DNA of 37,291 bases, from contig JAQGPI010000236.1 of the NCBI GenBank assembly GCA_028293175.1, positions 1 through 37,291 on the forward strand. The letters run 5' to 3'. The position numbers and the translations under genes are program-made. Positions within the stretch are counted from its first letter, which is position 1. Each line of letters begins with the position of its first letter. Below are positions 9,810-18,189 of the stretch, in pieces. The stretch is from Verrucomicrobiaceae bacterium. Lineage in GTDB: Bacteria > Verrucomicrobiota > Verrucomicrobiia > Verrucomicrobiales > Verrucomicrobiaceae. Below the pieces are notes generated by a model. The model was not told where the DNA came from, searched no databases, and saw only the letters and a list, made by a program, of their open reading frames with translations.

Positions 9810-10931
9810 ATGCCCGCCCGCCTTCCAAGACCAGCCCTCATCGCCCTCGCGTTGAGCTTCAGCACCCCCGCGCTGCACGCCCTCGATCTCGTGCTGCCCA
9901 CGGATAACAAGGCCCTATTTGAAGGCCATCCCGAGGAGTTTTACCAGTTCGTGGACCGCACGCTGCCGAGCGGCGAGAAGACCACGCCCTGGGAGGCGGG
10001 GCAGTTTGGTTTCGTGCGCAACGAGGCGCATCTCACCAATGGCGAGACCATTTTCACCCGCTTCCATGAGGGGCTCGACATCAAGCCCATGCACCGCGAT
10101 GCGAAGGACGAGCCGACCGACGAAGTGCGCAGCATCGCCGCTGGCGAGGTCGTTTATGCCTCCCTCATTGCCGGTCACAGCAACTATGGCAAGTACGTCG
10201 TCATCCGCCATGACTGGGGCGAGGGCCCTTTCTGCTCGCTCTACGCGCACTTGAGCGAAATCAAATGCGCGGTGGGCGACAAACTGGCCGCCGGCGCGCC
10301 CTTTGCCATCATGGGCCACACCGGCGATGGGCTCGACCGCCGCCGCTCGCACGTGCATGTGGAGCTCGATCTCTTCCTCTCCAGCCGCTTCGGTGAATGG
10401 CACGATGGCACGGCCAGTTCGCCTAATTTTCACGGCAACTACAACGGCATGAACCTCGTGGGCGTGAACCTTGCTACAGTGTATCAAGCCCATGCCAAGG
10501 ACCCCAACGTCTCCCCGGCCGCGCTGGTGAAAAGCGCCGAGCCTTACTTCCGGGTCGCCGTGCCCGGTCTCGCCGAAATGGAGATCCTCAAAAGCTACCC
10601 CTGGCTCTGCGCCACGCCCATTCCGGCGGTACCACCGCAGAGCTGGCAGGTCACCTTCACTGCCTGGGGCCTGCCCATCAAGATCGAGCCCGCGAACGAG
10701 CCCGTGGCCGAACCCCAGGTGGTATGGGTGAAGCCCTCCACCAGCCCGCATTTTTCCTTGTCCCGCCACCTCCTCAACGGCCTCGGATCGACCGCCAAAC
10801 TCAGCGGCGATGGCGAAGCCTATGTGCGCCTGACCTGCGGCATGGAAAACATCCGCAAAGCCAAGCCCGTGGTTTCATCAACGAAAGACAATGCGCCAGC
10901 GCCAGCCAAGCGGAAGAAGAGGAAGGCCTAG
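9810..10931 (+). CDS. M23-family metallopeptidase (LytM/peptidoglycan endopeptidase-like)
   Basis: Signal peptide; HEGLDIKP...GEVVYASLIAGHSNYGKYVVIRHDWG...CSLYAHLSEI...GHTGDG...HVHVELDL, the M23 metal-binding layout. Confidence 0.85.
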   Translation: MPARLPRPALIALALSFSTPALHALDLVLPTDNKALFEGHPEEFYQFVDRTLPSGEKTTPWEAGQFGFVRNEAHLTNGETIFTRFHEGLDIKPMHRDAKDEPTDEVRSIAAGEVVYASLIAGHSNYGKYVVIRHDWGEGPFCSLYAHLSEIKCAVGDKLAAGAPFAIMGHTGDGLDRRRSHVHVELDLFLSSRFGEWHDGTASSPNFHGNYNGMNLVGVNLATVYQAHAKDPNVSPAALVKSAEPYFRVAVPGLAEMEILKSYPWLCATPIPAVPPQSWQVTFTAWGLPIKIEPANEPVAEPQVVWVKPSTSPHFSLSRHLLNGLGSTAKLSGDGEAYVRLTCGMENIRKAKPVVSSTKDNAPAPAKRKKRKA

Positions 10932-10961
10932 CGCGACATCACCTCACGCGGTTGGATTCAA

Positions 10962-11005
10962 GCCTTCAGCGATCAGGAAAAACGTGTCATGGGCCGTGAT
11001 GCGGA
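10962..11005. repeat. 44-nt interspersed repeat, copy 1 (see 21709-21752)
   Basis: AGCCTTCAGCGATCAGGAAAAACGTGTCATGGGCCGTGATGCGG, nearly identical to 21709-21752. Confidence 0.85.
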
Positions 11006-11039
11006 GTATGGCAAGGTGAACACCTCCCTCCGCTAACCC

Positions 11040-12254
11040 ATGGCCGACGAGCCCCGACCGCAGCCCGAATCGAAACGCATTCATTGGCGTAACATCCTCA
11101 TCGCCGCCCTGCTCATGGTGGCGACCATGCCGGGGCGCACCCAGGGCCTGGGCCTCATCACGGAGCCGCTCCTGCGCGACCTGCAACTGGACCGAGTGAC
11201 CTATGCGAACCTCAACTTGTGGGCCACCCTGCTCGGCGCGCTGATCTGCCTGCCTGCGGGCGGGTTGTTTGACAAGCTGGGCCTGCGCTGGACCAGCAGC
11301 GCGATCGTGCTGCTCTTGAGTGCGGTGGTGTGGCAGATGAGCGGCATGGCGGGCGGCGTAGTGATCCTTTTCACCTGGCTGCTGCTCACCCGTGCGCTCG
11401 GCCAGAGCGCGCTCTCCGTGGCCAGCATCAGCCTCGCGGGCAAGAGCTCCAAGGGTGGCGAAGGCATGGCCATGGGCGTGTATGCCACAGCGCTCAGCGT
11501 GCTCTTTGCCATCGCCTTCGTGGTGGTGGGGAAGAGCATCGAAACGAACGGCTGGCGCACTGCCTGGAATCAACTCGCGCTGGCGCTGGCTTTCGGCGTG
11601 GTGCCGCTCACGATCCTGTTTTTGCGCGAGCCGGAAAGGGTGGCGAAGCAAACCACCGAGCACCTGCCCGGTGCCTCCCTCGAGGCCGCGCTGCGCACCC
11701 GCGTCTTCTGGGTCTTCGCTGCTGCCACGGCCTTGTTTGGGCTCGTGTCTTCCGGCCTCGGGCTCTTCAATGAAGCCGTGCTGGCGGAGGCCGGTTTCGA
11801 TGCCGCCACCTATCACAGCTTCCTCGCCGCCACCTTCATCTTTGGCCTGCTCGGCCAGATGCTGTGCGGCTGGCTCGCCCTGCGCCGCCCCATGCCAGCG
11901 CTCATGAGCGTGGGCATGCTGCTTTATGCCGTGGGGCTGCTGGGCCTGCCGCTGGTGCATGCGCAATGGCAGCTCTGGATGCTCGCCGCGATCATGGGGG
12001 CGGCTGGCGGCTTCATCACCGTGATCTTCTTCGCCGTGTGGGGCCAGGCTTTTGGCCGTCGTCATCTGGGCCGCATCCAGGGCGCGGCGCAGATGCTCAG
12101 CGTCTTCGCCTCCGCGCTCGGTCCGCTGCTCTTCGCCGAATGCCATGCGCGCGCTGGTTCATACGCGCCGCTGCTGTATGGACTCGTGCCCGTGGTCCTC
12201 ATCACCGGCTTCCTCGCGTGGCGCACGAAGCTGCCTCGAGAGGCGAGGGGATGA
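11040..12254 (+). CDS. MFS transporter
   Basis: About 12 hydrophobic segments; LICLPAGGLFDKLGLRWTSS loop motif; LGRIQGAAQMLSVFASALGPLLFAE. Confidence 0.85.
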   Translation: MADEPRPQPESKRIHWRNILIAALLMVATMPGRTQGLGLITEPLLRDLQLDRVTYANLNLWATLLGALICLPAGGLFDKLGLRWTSSAIVLLLSAVVWQMSGMAGGVVILFTWLLLTRALGQSALSVASISLAGKSSKGGEGMAMGVYATALSVLFAIAFVVVGKSIETNGWRTAWNQLALALAFGVVPLTILFLREPERVAKQTTEHLPGASLEAALRTRVFWVFAAATALFGLVSSGLGLFNEAVLAEAGFDAATYHSFLAATFIFGLLGQMLCGWLALRRPMPALMSVGMLLYAVGLLGLPLVHAQWQLWMLAAIMGAAGGFITVIFFAVWGQAFGRRHLGRIQGAAQMLSVFASALGPLLFAECHARAGSYAPLLYGLVPVVLITGFLAWRTKLPREARG

Positions 12255-12267
12255 AGGTGTTAGCCGC

Positions 12268-12645
12268 TCAGGAAGAACGCAAATCAAGGCGGTCTTCCGA
12301 GTTCAAATCAAGCACCTGGACAGTCGTGCGGCCGCTAGTCGTAAGCCCCGCCACATGCACGCCTTTCCACTCAAAGTGCTCGTTCCAAAGGTCTTTGCGA
12401 GGATTGAAGAGTGCCGTCACAAGATCGGTGGCGGGATCAATGCCTGTCAGGTTCGAGCCTTTGCGCAAATTGCAGTCGATGCAGGCCAGACATAGGTTGT
12501 CGGGCTCGTCCGAGCCGCCATGTTTTCTTGGCCGGATGTGCTCGATATGCAAGGGCGCCAGCGGGGAGTCGCTTTGGTGCAGCAGGCAGTACTCGCAGCG
12601 ATTCTTCGCCCGATTCCTGACGAATGCTCGCACCGCCTCCTTCAC
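12268..12645 (-). CDS. HNH endonuclease
   Basis: RCEYCLLHQ...LHIEHIRPRKHGGSDEPDNLCLACIDCNLRKGSNLTG, a canonical HNH fold with CxxC pairs. Confidence 0.93.
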   Translation of the reverse strand: MKEAVRAFVRNRAKNRCEYCLLHQSDSPLAPLHIEHIRPRKHGGSDEPDNLCLACIDCNLRKGSNLTGIDPATDLVTALFNPRKDLWNEHFEWKGVHVAGLTTSGRTTVQVLDLNSEDRLDLRSS

Positions 12646-12899
12646 AATTCAGCGACACCAGCGCGATGACGTGCCTGCCGCCGCAGGATGGCGACAAATT
12701 TGTTGGCACGGATGTAGCCTTCGTACTCCTCGCGGTCCTCTTCGGAAAGCGCGCCTTCCGTGGACTTGCAGGCCAGTTCCTCAATGCGCTCCTGAACCTT
12801 TGGGTCAGCCTTCAAGGCCAGGACCTCCGCCTCCTTGCCCGGAAGCAGGAGTTGCAGCAGCGGGGCCACACCCTCTTGAAATGCAGTCTGAGCACTCAT
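12642..12899 (-). CDS. Small hypothetical protein translationally coupled to the HNH endonuclease
   Basis: 85 aa, ...RIEELACKSTEGALSEEDREEYEGYIRANKFVAILRRQARHRAGVAEL; overlaps the downstream HNH start by 4 nt. Confidence 0.75.
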   Translation of the reverse strand: MSAQTAFQEGVAPLLQLLLPGKEAEVLALKADPKVQERIEELACKSTEGALSEEDREEYEGYIRANKFVAILRRQARHRAGVAEL

Positions 12900-12990
12900 G
12901 CTCTACTGGTAATGCGACCCGGCGAATAGGCAAGGATCGCCTTTTGCCCCCGTCCTGGAACAAACCAGCCCCACCCGACGTTCTTACCCC

Positions 12991-13662
12991 ATGAGCTGGT
13001 TCCAACTTGATCCCCAAAGCCTTGCCGCGCGTGCTCGCGGGCAGGCGCTGCCATCCTTGTCCGCCTCGGTGTGGCGCGGTATCCTGGGTTTCACCGCCGT
13101 CAGCGTCGCGGGCTTCCTCCCTTGGGGCGTGTTCGGCAAGTGGTTCCGCGGCCATGGCGGTGAGCTGCCCATGTACATCGCCTGCGCCGTCGTCTTCATC
13201 GTTCTAAGCGGCCTCTTGCTTCACCGGCTCATCATCGGCACCGGCTCGCTGCCGCGCTTCTACAAGCTCTTCAGCCTCGCCTTCACCGCCTACTCCGTGG
13301 CCTGGATCATCGGCTGGATGAGCCTGCGCGGCCACCCAGGCAGCATCGCCGGATTGTTTGCGGGCACCGTCGTCATGGGCCTCATGCTCGCCTCCGCCTT
13401 TGATGCCTGGCGCGAAGTGGTGAAGGTGATCCTCGCCCTCTTCGTGTTCAATTCCATCGGCTACTTCACCGGCGGGGTGATCGAGGTTGCTCTCATCGGC
13501 ATCCCCGAGTGCTCGGTCGGCGGCGTCACCCTCGCCAAGCCCACGCAGTTGATGGTGGCCATGATGCAGTGGGGCGTCTGCTACGGCATCGGCCTTGGCG
13601 CGGGATTGGGAATCGCTTTCCACCTCTGCCAAAAGCAGGCGCGCGCCTTGCTCCATGCCTGA
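12991..13662 (+). CDS. Multi-pass membrane protein of unknown function
   Basis: Several hydrophobic helices (ILGFTAVSVAGFLPWGVFG, YIACAVVFIVLSGLLLH, IAGLFAGTVVMGLMLASAF). Confidence 0.7.
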   Translation: MSWFQLDPQSLAARARGQALPSLSASVWRGILGFTAVSVAGFLPWGVFGKWFRGHGGELPMYIACAVVFIVLSGLLLHRLIIGTGSLPRFYKLFSLAFTAYSVAWIIGWMSLRGHPGSIAGLFAGTVVMGLMLASAFDAWREVVKVILALFVFNSIGYFTGGVIEVALIGIPECSVGGVTLAKPTQLMVAMMQWGVCYGIGLGAGLGIAFHLCQKQARALLHA

Positions 13663-13690
13663 CATCCTCTTGCCATCTCCGAATCTCCCC

Positions 13691-14257
13691 ATGAAATCGC
13701 TCCGCCGCCTGCTTCCTATCCTGCTTCTACTTGTTAGCTTGTCCCATGCCCAGGTGAAGCCCCTCACGCTCCCTGCCGCCGATGGCAAGGACTACACGCC
13801 GCTCGCTCTGGGCGACAAGAAGGCCGCCGTGTTCTGCTTCGTCTCGCCCTACTGCGCCACCTCCAGCTCCTACATCCCGGAGATGAACAAAATCGTGGCG
13901 GATTACGGCGCAAAGTTCAGCTTCTTCTTCGTCCACGCCGATCCCGAGCTGAAGCTGCCCGATGTGCTTCAACACACCGAACTCATGGCGATCAAGGCCC
14001 CCGTGCTGCTCGACAAGGAGCAGACCCTAGCCAAGCTCACGCAGGCCCGGATCACGCCCGAGGTGGCCGTGCTCACCGCCGATGGCAGGACACTGTATCA
14101 GGGCCGCATCAACGACCTCTACCTCGGCCCCACGAAGAAGCAGCGCAAGGCCACCACCAAAGATTTGCGCGACGCGCTCGACGCCATCCAGGAAGGCAAG
14201 CCCGTGGCCGTGGCGAAGACGGAAGCCGTGGGCTGCAAGATCAGCGGGATGAAGTGA
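13691..14257 (+). CDS. Secreted redoxin/thioredoxin-fold domain protein
   Basis: Start MKSLRRLLPILLLLVSLSHA (signal peptide); AAVFCFVSPYCATSSSYIPEMNKIVADYGAKFSFFFVHADPEL redoxin-like pattern with single Cys PYC motif. Confidence 0.7.
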   Translation: MKSLRRLLPILLLLVSLSHAQVKPLTLPAADGKDYTPLALGDKKAAVFCFVSPYCATSSSYIPEMNKIVADYGAKFSFFFVHADPELKLPDVLQHTELMAIKAPVLLDKEQTLAKLTQARITPEVAVLTADGRTLYQGRINDLYLGPTKKQRKATTKDLRDALDAIQEGKPVAVAKTEAVGCKISGMK

Positions 14258-14285
14258 GAGGTTTGGTCCTGTTGAGCACGCCTGC

Positions 14286-14360
14286 GAAAGTGGCTGCAGC
14301 TTCAACCGCATCAGGTAAGGCTTTATCCTGACCCTGATTCGGCTGAAACCGAAACCACTT
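14286..14360. repeat. Family-1 palindromic repeat, degenerate inverted pair
   Basis: GAAAGTGGCTGCAGCTTCAACCGCATCAGG ... CCTGATTCGGCTGAAACCGAAACCACTT. Confidence 0.8.
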
Positions 14361-14380
14361 CACTCAGGGCGCGGAGCGCA

Positions 14381-14480
14381 AGTAGCCCAGTTGCGCCGCA
14401 ACTGGTTTCGCTTTGCATGGTCCACAGTTGAGCCTGGAGGCCTCACAACCCGACACCAGTTGCGGCGCAACTGGGCTACT
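14381..14480. repeat. Family-2 inverted repeat with 25-bp perfect arms
   Basis: AGTAGCCCAGTTGCGCCGCAACTGG (14381-14405) is the exact reverse complement of 14456-14480; each arm is itself a 9-bp palindrome (CCAGTTGCG-C-CGCAACTGG). Confidence 0.92.
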
Positions 14481-14547
14481 CGTTCCTCCGCATGGCATGG
14501 GGGCTCATCCGCATTAGAAAAGCTCAAAATGACCCAACATGCCTGAT

Positions 14548-14577
14548 CCTGATTCGGCTACAGCCGAAACCACTTTC
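14548..14577. repeat. Family-1 palindromic repeat, half-element
   Basis: CCTGATTCGGCTACAGCCGAAACCACTTTC. Confidence 0.8.
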
Positions 14578-14579
14578 AA

Positions 14580-14678
14580 CGCAAATGGAACCGGATGAAC
14601 GCAAATCGAACCCCACCGCAAACAAGCCTCATCTTCCCTTCAAAGGTTCCCATTTGCGTTCATCCGGATCCATTTGCG
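14580..14678. repeat. Family-3 interspersed inverted repeat, copy 1
   Basis: CGCAAATGGAACCGGATGAACGCAAAT / ATTTGCGTTCATCCGGATCCATTTGCG. Confidence 0.88.
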
Positions 14679-14695
14679 GTTAAACAAATCATCTT

Positions 14696-15136
14696 TCATG
14701 GGGCCGCCTTGCCTTGATCCCCACGCCCATCTGCATACGCGCCAAACACAGCCTTGATCTCATCACGCACGCGACGAAACACGGCCCGTTGCTCTTCCTC
14801 GGTCCCGGTGGCATGAGCGGGATCATCAAAGGGCCAGTGATGGCGGTTCACCTGGCCGGGGAACATGGGGCATGTCTGATCGGCGTTGCCACACACGGTG
14901 ATGACGGTTTCCACCTCCTGGCTGAGGAATTCATTCATGTGCTTGGAGTGATGGCTGGAGATGTCGATGCCGATTTCCGCCATCACCTGGATGGCCATGG
15001 GATGCACATAACCGGCGGGCTTGGAGCCTGCGCTGCCCACGCGCAAACGATCGCCCACGGCGGCGCGCAAGAGGCCTTCGGCAAGATGGGAGCGGCAGGA
15101 ATTGCCGGTGCAAAGAACGAGGACAAGGGGAGGCAT
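14696..15136 (-). CDS. arsC: Arsenate reductase, LMW-PTP/thioredoxin-coupled type
   Basis: [24 protein letters not shown] (CX5R phosphatase loop); [50 protein letters not shown]. Confidence 0.93.
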   Translation of the reverse strand: MPPLVLVLCTGNSCRSHLAEGLLRAAVGDRLRVGSAGSKPAGYVHPMAIQVMAEIGIDISSHHSKHMNEFLSQEVETVITVCGNADQTCPMFPGQVNRHHWPFDDPAHATGTEEEQRAVFRRVRDEIKAVFGAYADGRGDQGKAAP

Positions 15137-15148
15137 GACGAGGGAAAT

Positions 15149-15606
15149 TTAGCAGCAGCCGCCCGTCGTTGAGGTGTCGCAGCAGCCCGTGGCGGGCGTG
15201 CATAGCTCCTTCGCCAGGCAGTCCGTATGGCGCAGGCGAGTGTGCAGATACACCGCTCCTTCATCATGCGAAATGCTCTCCAGTGGGAACTGCGAGATCA
15301 GGCCTTCCTCGTACTCGATCTGCACGGACAGTGTATCATCTTCTAGCAATTCCTTGCCCTTGTGGATGATGGCCGCGAGCTTGCCCGCGTTCAGGCGATG
15401 GTCCTCGTCATTATCGGTCACCCAGGTTTGCAGCAGGCAATGGCTCTCGCTCCGGCGGGTGCCGCCGCAGTCGATGAAACGCTTGTCCACACGGCCCACT
15501 TCAGTGACATGGGCATGGAAGGGGATGAGGCCGCCGTCCGGCAATACGAAGCGCACTTCAGCATCGGGTTGCAGGCGCAGGGCGGTTTCGAGATCGTGAA
15601 TGGTCA
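15149..15606 (-). CDS. DUF6428-like small protein in the ars operon
   Basis: Likely start MTIHDLETALRLQPDAEVRFVLPDGGLIPFHAHVTEVG; C-terminus ...CTPATGCCDTSTTGGCC; located between aquaporin and arsC genes. Confidence 0.75.
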
Positions 15607-15633
15607 TAGTGAGTGGGGAATGAGAATGAAAAA

Positions 15634-16299
15634 TCAGGCGCAGTTGCCGCCGCAGCAATCGCCCTCGCGGACGCCCCGGCAGAGCGGCACGGCGACGCAG
15701 GCGCCAAGCAGCGGCGCGACAAGATACAGCCACAGATGCGTGAAGTGGCCGGAGACAAGGGCGGGTGCCAGCGAGCGCACCGGGTTCATCGAAGCACCGC
15801 TGATGGGCCCGGCAAACATCGCTTCCAGGCCGATGATGCTGCCGACCGCAATACCAGCGGTGATGCCCTTTTCCTTCGAGCCGGTGGACACGCTCAAGAT
15901 GGTAAACATCAGCATCCCCGTGAGCACGGCCTCCAGGATGAAGCTCTGCATTTCAGTGCCTGCCGGAAGAGTGGCACCGAGCGTGAGATCAGCGGGGAAG
16001 AGCACCTTCAACAAGCCGCTGGCCAGCAGCGCGCCGGTTGTTTGCGCCAGCACATAGCCGGGCACTTCGCGCCAGGGATGACGGCCCGCGACGGCGAAAG
16101 CGATGGTCACAGCCGGGTTCAAATGCGCACCGCTCACATCGCCAAAGGTGTAGATCATCACCATCACGATGAGGCCAAAAGTAAGCGCAATACCCGCATG
16201 GCCGATGGAGCCGGCACTGGCCGCATCAATGACAATCGCGCCCGTGCCGGCGAAGACCAGCGCGAAGGTGCCGAGGAGTTCTGCCAGGGCTTTTCTCAT
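15634..16299 (-). CDS. Aquaporin/MIP channel, probably As(III) (AqpS-like) efflux
   Basis: Two NPx motifs: SGAHLNPAVTIAFAVAGR and SGASMNPVRSLAPALVSG; start overlaps arsR stop. Confidence 0.88.
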   Translation of the reverse strand: MRKALAELLGTFALVFAGTGAIVIDAASAGSIGHAGIALTFGLIVMVMIYTFGDVSGAHLNPAVTIAFAVAGRHPWREVPGYVLAQTTGALLASGLLKVLFPADLTLGATLPAGTEMQSFILEAVLTGMLMFTILSVSTGSKEKGITAGIAVGSIIGLEAMFAGPISGASMNPVRSLAPALVSGHFTHLWLYLVAPLLGACVAVPLCRGVREGDCCGGNCA

Positions 16300-16679
16300 C
16301 GGCGTGCAGTGGCGGCCCTGGATGAGGTTTTAGGCGGGCAGCAGCCTTCATCGCGCTGCGCAAGGCGGTTGCGCGCCTTGCGGGCATCCCGGGCCAGGGT
16401 GGCATCGGTGAGGCTGCTGGAACCGAAGTGTTTGAACAAGCTTTTCAGCAGCGGATGAAACGCTGGGTCCACACGGTAGAACATCCACTTGCCCTGCCGC
16501 TCGCTGGCCAGCAGTCCGGCTTTTTGAATCACCTTCAACTGGCTGGAAAGCGTGGACTGCGGCAGCCCCAGCACGTCCGCAAGTTCGCAGACGCACAGCG
16601 CCTGCGCGAAGACCAGATGGATGATCCGCCAGCGGGTCTCATCGGCAAGGGCGTGGGCAAAGGTGACGGGCGCTCGCAT
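16296..16679 (-). CDS. arsR: ArsR-family metalloregulator of the ars operon
   Basis: Winged helix with AQALCVCELADVLGLPQSTLSSQLKVIQKAGLLASERQGKWMFYRV; the CVC motif corresponds to the As(III) site of classical ArsR. Confidence 0.9.
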   Translation of the reverse strand: MRAPVTFAHALADETRWRIIHLVFAQALCVCELADVLGLPQSTLSSQLKVIQKAGLLASERQGKWMFYRVDPAFHPLLKSLFKHFGSSSLTDATLARDARKARNRLAQRDEGCCPPKTSSRAATARR

Positions 16680-16710
16680 CGATATTTATCGTATCGAGTT
16701 TTTTCGATAT
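16679..16710. promoter_or_regulatory. Candidate ArsR operator/promoter
   Basis: TCGATATTTATCGTATCGA palindrome (TCGATA...TATCGA) abutting the arsR start, with a further TCGATAT just upstream. Confidence 0.5.
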
Positions 16711-16720
16711 GTCAATGATC

Positions 16721-16774
16721 GTACCGAGGGCGACCCGCCCTTGTGCAAATCAGAGGGCGGGTCGCCCTCTGTAC
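16721..16774. repeat. Strong inverted repeat between the two arsR-type genes
   Basis: GTACCGAGGGCGACCCGCCCT pairs with AGGGCGGGTCGCCCTCTGTAC (16-bp perfect core 16726-16741 / 16754-16769). Confidence 0.85.
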
Positions 16775-16793
16775 GCCGAAGAACATTATCCCC

Positions 16794-17099
16794 TCACTCT
16801 GGCAGCTTGCTGAAATCGAACTGGCAGCAGCCCAGATCCAGGATGTTGTTGTTCTCCTCCAGGTGGCTGGAGAAGTCCGAGGCCAGCGTGTAGAGCCGTT
16901 GCTGGCCCTGCTTCTCCTTGTCCAAAAGACCCGCCTCGGAGAGCACGCGCAGGTGCTTGGAGACATTGTATTGCGTGATGCCCAGCGCCTCGGCGATTTC
17001 ATTCACGCTGCACTGCTTCTTCAACAGCATGCGCAGGATGCGCAGGCGGTTTTCCTCGCCCAACGCTTTCATCGCCGTGATGCAGTCGAATTTATTCAC
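16794..17099 (-). CDS. Second ArsR-family transcriptional regulator
   Basis: MKALGEENRLRILRMLLKKQCSVNEIAEALGITQYNVSKHLRVLSEAGLLDKEKQGQQRLYTL winged helix; C-terminal DLGCCQFDFSKLPE. Confidence 0.9.
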   Translation of the reverse strand: MNKFDCITAMKALGEENRLRILRMLLKKQCSVNEIAEALGITQYNVSKHLRVLSEAGLLDKEKQGQQRLYTLASDFSSHLEENNNILDLGCCQFDFSKLPE

Positions 17100-17172
17100 A
17101 GCGTTTCTTTACAGCTAAGCCGGAATCCTGAAACAAAAAAACGACATCAAAACCGGAAGAATCCGATTTACA

Positions 17173-17190
17173 TATGCGTATTCACGCATA
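17173..17190. promoter_or_regulatory. Candidate operator in the divergent promoter region
   Basis: Perfect 7-bp dyad TATGCGT-ATTC-ACGCATA between divergent ArsR-family and permease genes. Confidence 0.5.
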
Positions 17191-17209
17191 AAAGCTCCCT
17201 CCCTGCCCG

Positions 17210-18169
17210 ATGCTGCTCATTCTTCTTGCCCTCGCCACGCTTTTCGTTGCCTATGCCACGGGAGCCAACGCCAATTTCAAGGGCGTCGCTTCGCTTTTGG
17301 GCAGCGGCACAACGAGCTACCGCACGGCTATCAACTGGGGCAGTGCCACCACGCTGGCGGGCTCAGTCGCCGCCATGTTTTTGGTCAACGGCATGATCCA
17401 GAATTTCTCCGGCAAAGGCCTGGTGCCCGATGCGCTCACAGCGAATCCCTTGTTCCTGCTGGCCGTCGCGCTCGGCGCGGGCCTCACCGTCACCCTGGCC
17501 GTGCTGCTCGGCTTCCCCGTTTCCACCACCCACGGACTCGCCGGAGCGCTCGTCGGCGTCGGCCTGGCCAATGATCCGCACACGGTGAATTTCGCCAAGC
17601 TATGGGAGGCTTTCCTGCGCCCGCTGCTGTTGAGCCCGCTCCTCGCCATCCTTGCGGGTATAGTGTGTTATTTCATCCTACGATGCCTCCGCCTTGCGCC
17701 CGATCATCGCACCAAGACGCTCGATGCCCTGCACTTCCTGAGTGCTGGTGCGGCAAGCTTTGCTCGCGGCCTGAATGACACGCCAAAGATGGCCGCGCTG
17801 CTCGCCGCTACTTCCTTACTGAACGGCAGGCCCGGCATGCTCGCCATTGGCGTCGTGATGTTCTTTGGCGGCGTGTTGAGCGCCCGCAAGGTGGCGCACA
17901 CGCTCGCGCACAAGGTCACCGATATGAACCCCGGCCAAGGCTTCAGCGCCAATCTCGCCACGGCCCTGCTGGTCACCACCGCGAGCTTCAATGCGCTGCC
18001 AGTTTCCACTACCCATGTGGCCGTCGGCTCGCTGCTCGGCATTGGTGTCGCCACACGCCAGGCCAAGTGGCGGACCGTCATCCCCATCCTGCTTTCCTGG
18101 GTCATCACCCTGCCATGCGCGGCGCTGCTCGGCGCCTTGGTATTCAAGCTCAGCCAGCTCATCGCGTGA
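17210..18169 (+). CDS. PiT-family inorganic anion (phosphate or sulfate) permease
   Basis: YATGANANFKGVASLLGSGTTSYRTAINWGSATTLAGS and FPVSTTHGLAGALVGVG / LPVSTTHVAVGSLLGIG duplicated PiT motifs; FARGLNDTPKMAA. Confidence 0.92.
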   Translation: MLLILLALATLFVAYATGANANFKGVASLLGSGTTSYRTAINWGSATTLAGSVAAMFLVNGMIQNFSGKGLVPDALTANPLFLLAVALGAGLTVTLAVLLGFPVSTTHGLAGALVGVGLANDPHTVNFAKLWEAFLRPLLLSPLLAILAGIVCYFILRCLRLAPDHRTKTLDALHFLSAGAASFARGLNDTPKMAALLAATSLLNGRPGMLAIGVVMFFGGVLSARKVAHTLAHKVTDMNPGQGFSANLATALLVTTASFNALPVSTTHVAVGSLLGIGVATRQAKWRTVIPILLSWVITLPCAALLGALVFKLSQLIA

Positions 18170-18189
18170 TCCTCCCCCTCCCATCTCTC

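Noticed and set aside
10944-12146. 400-aa minus-strand ORF opposite the MFS transporter
   Set aside because: Sense strand has clear transporter helices; the antisense product is rich in H/E/Q/R/A without motifs.
14286-14678. Possible CRISPR array
   Set aside because: Repeats belong to different families, are inverted and not regularly spaced direct repeats; no cas genes nearby.
14492-14683. 63-aa plus-strand ORF
   Set aside because: Consists of family-1 and family-3 palindromic repeat sequence.
16721-16774. Intrinsic terminator for the second arsR gene
   Set aside because: Strong stem but no T-run after it on the relevant strand; kept only as an inverted repeat.
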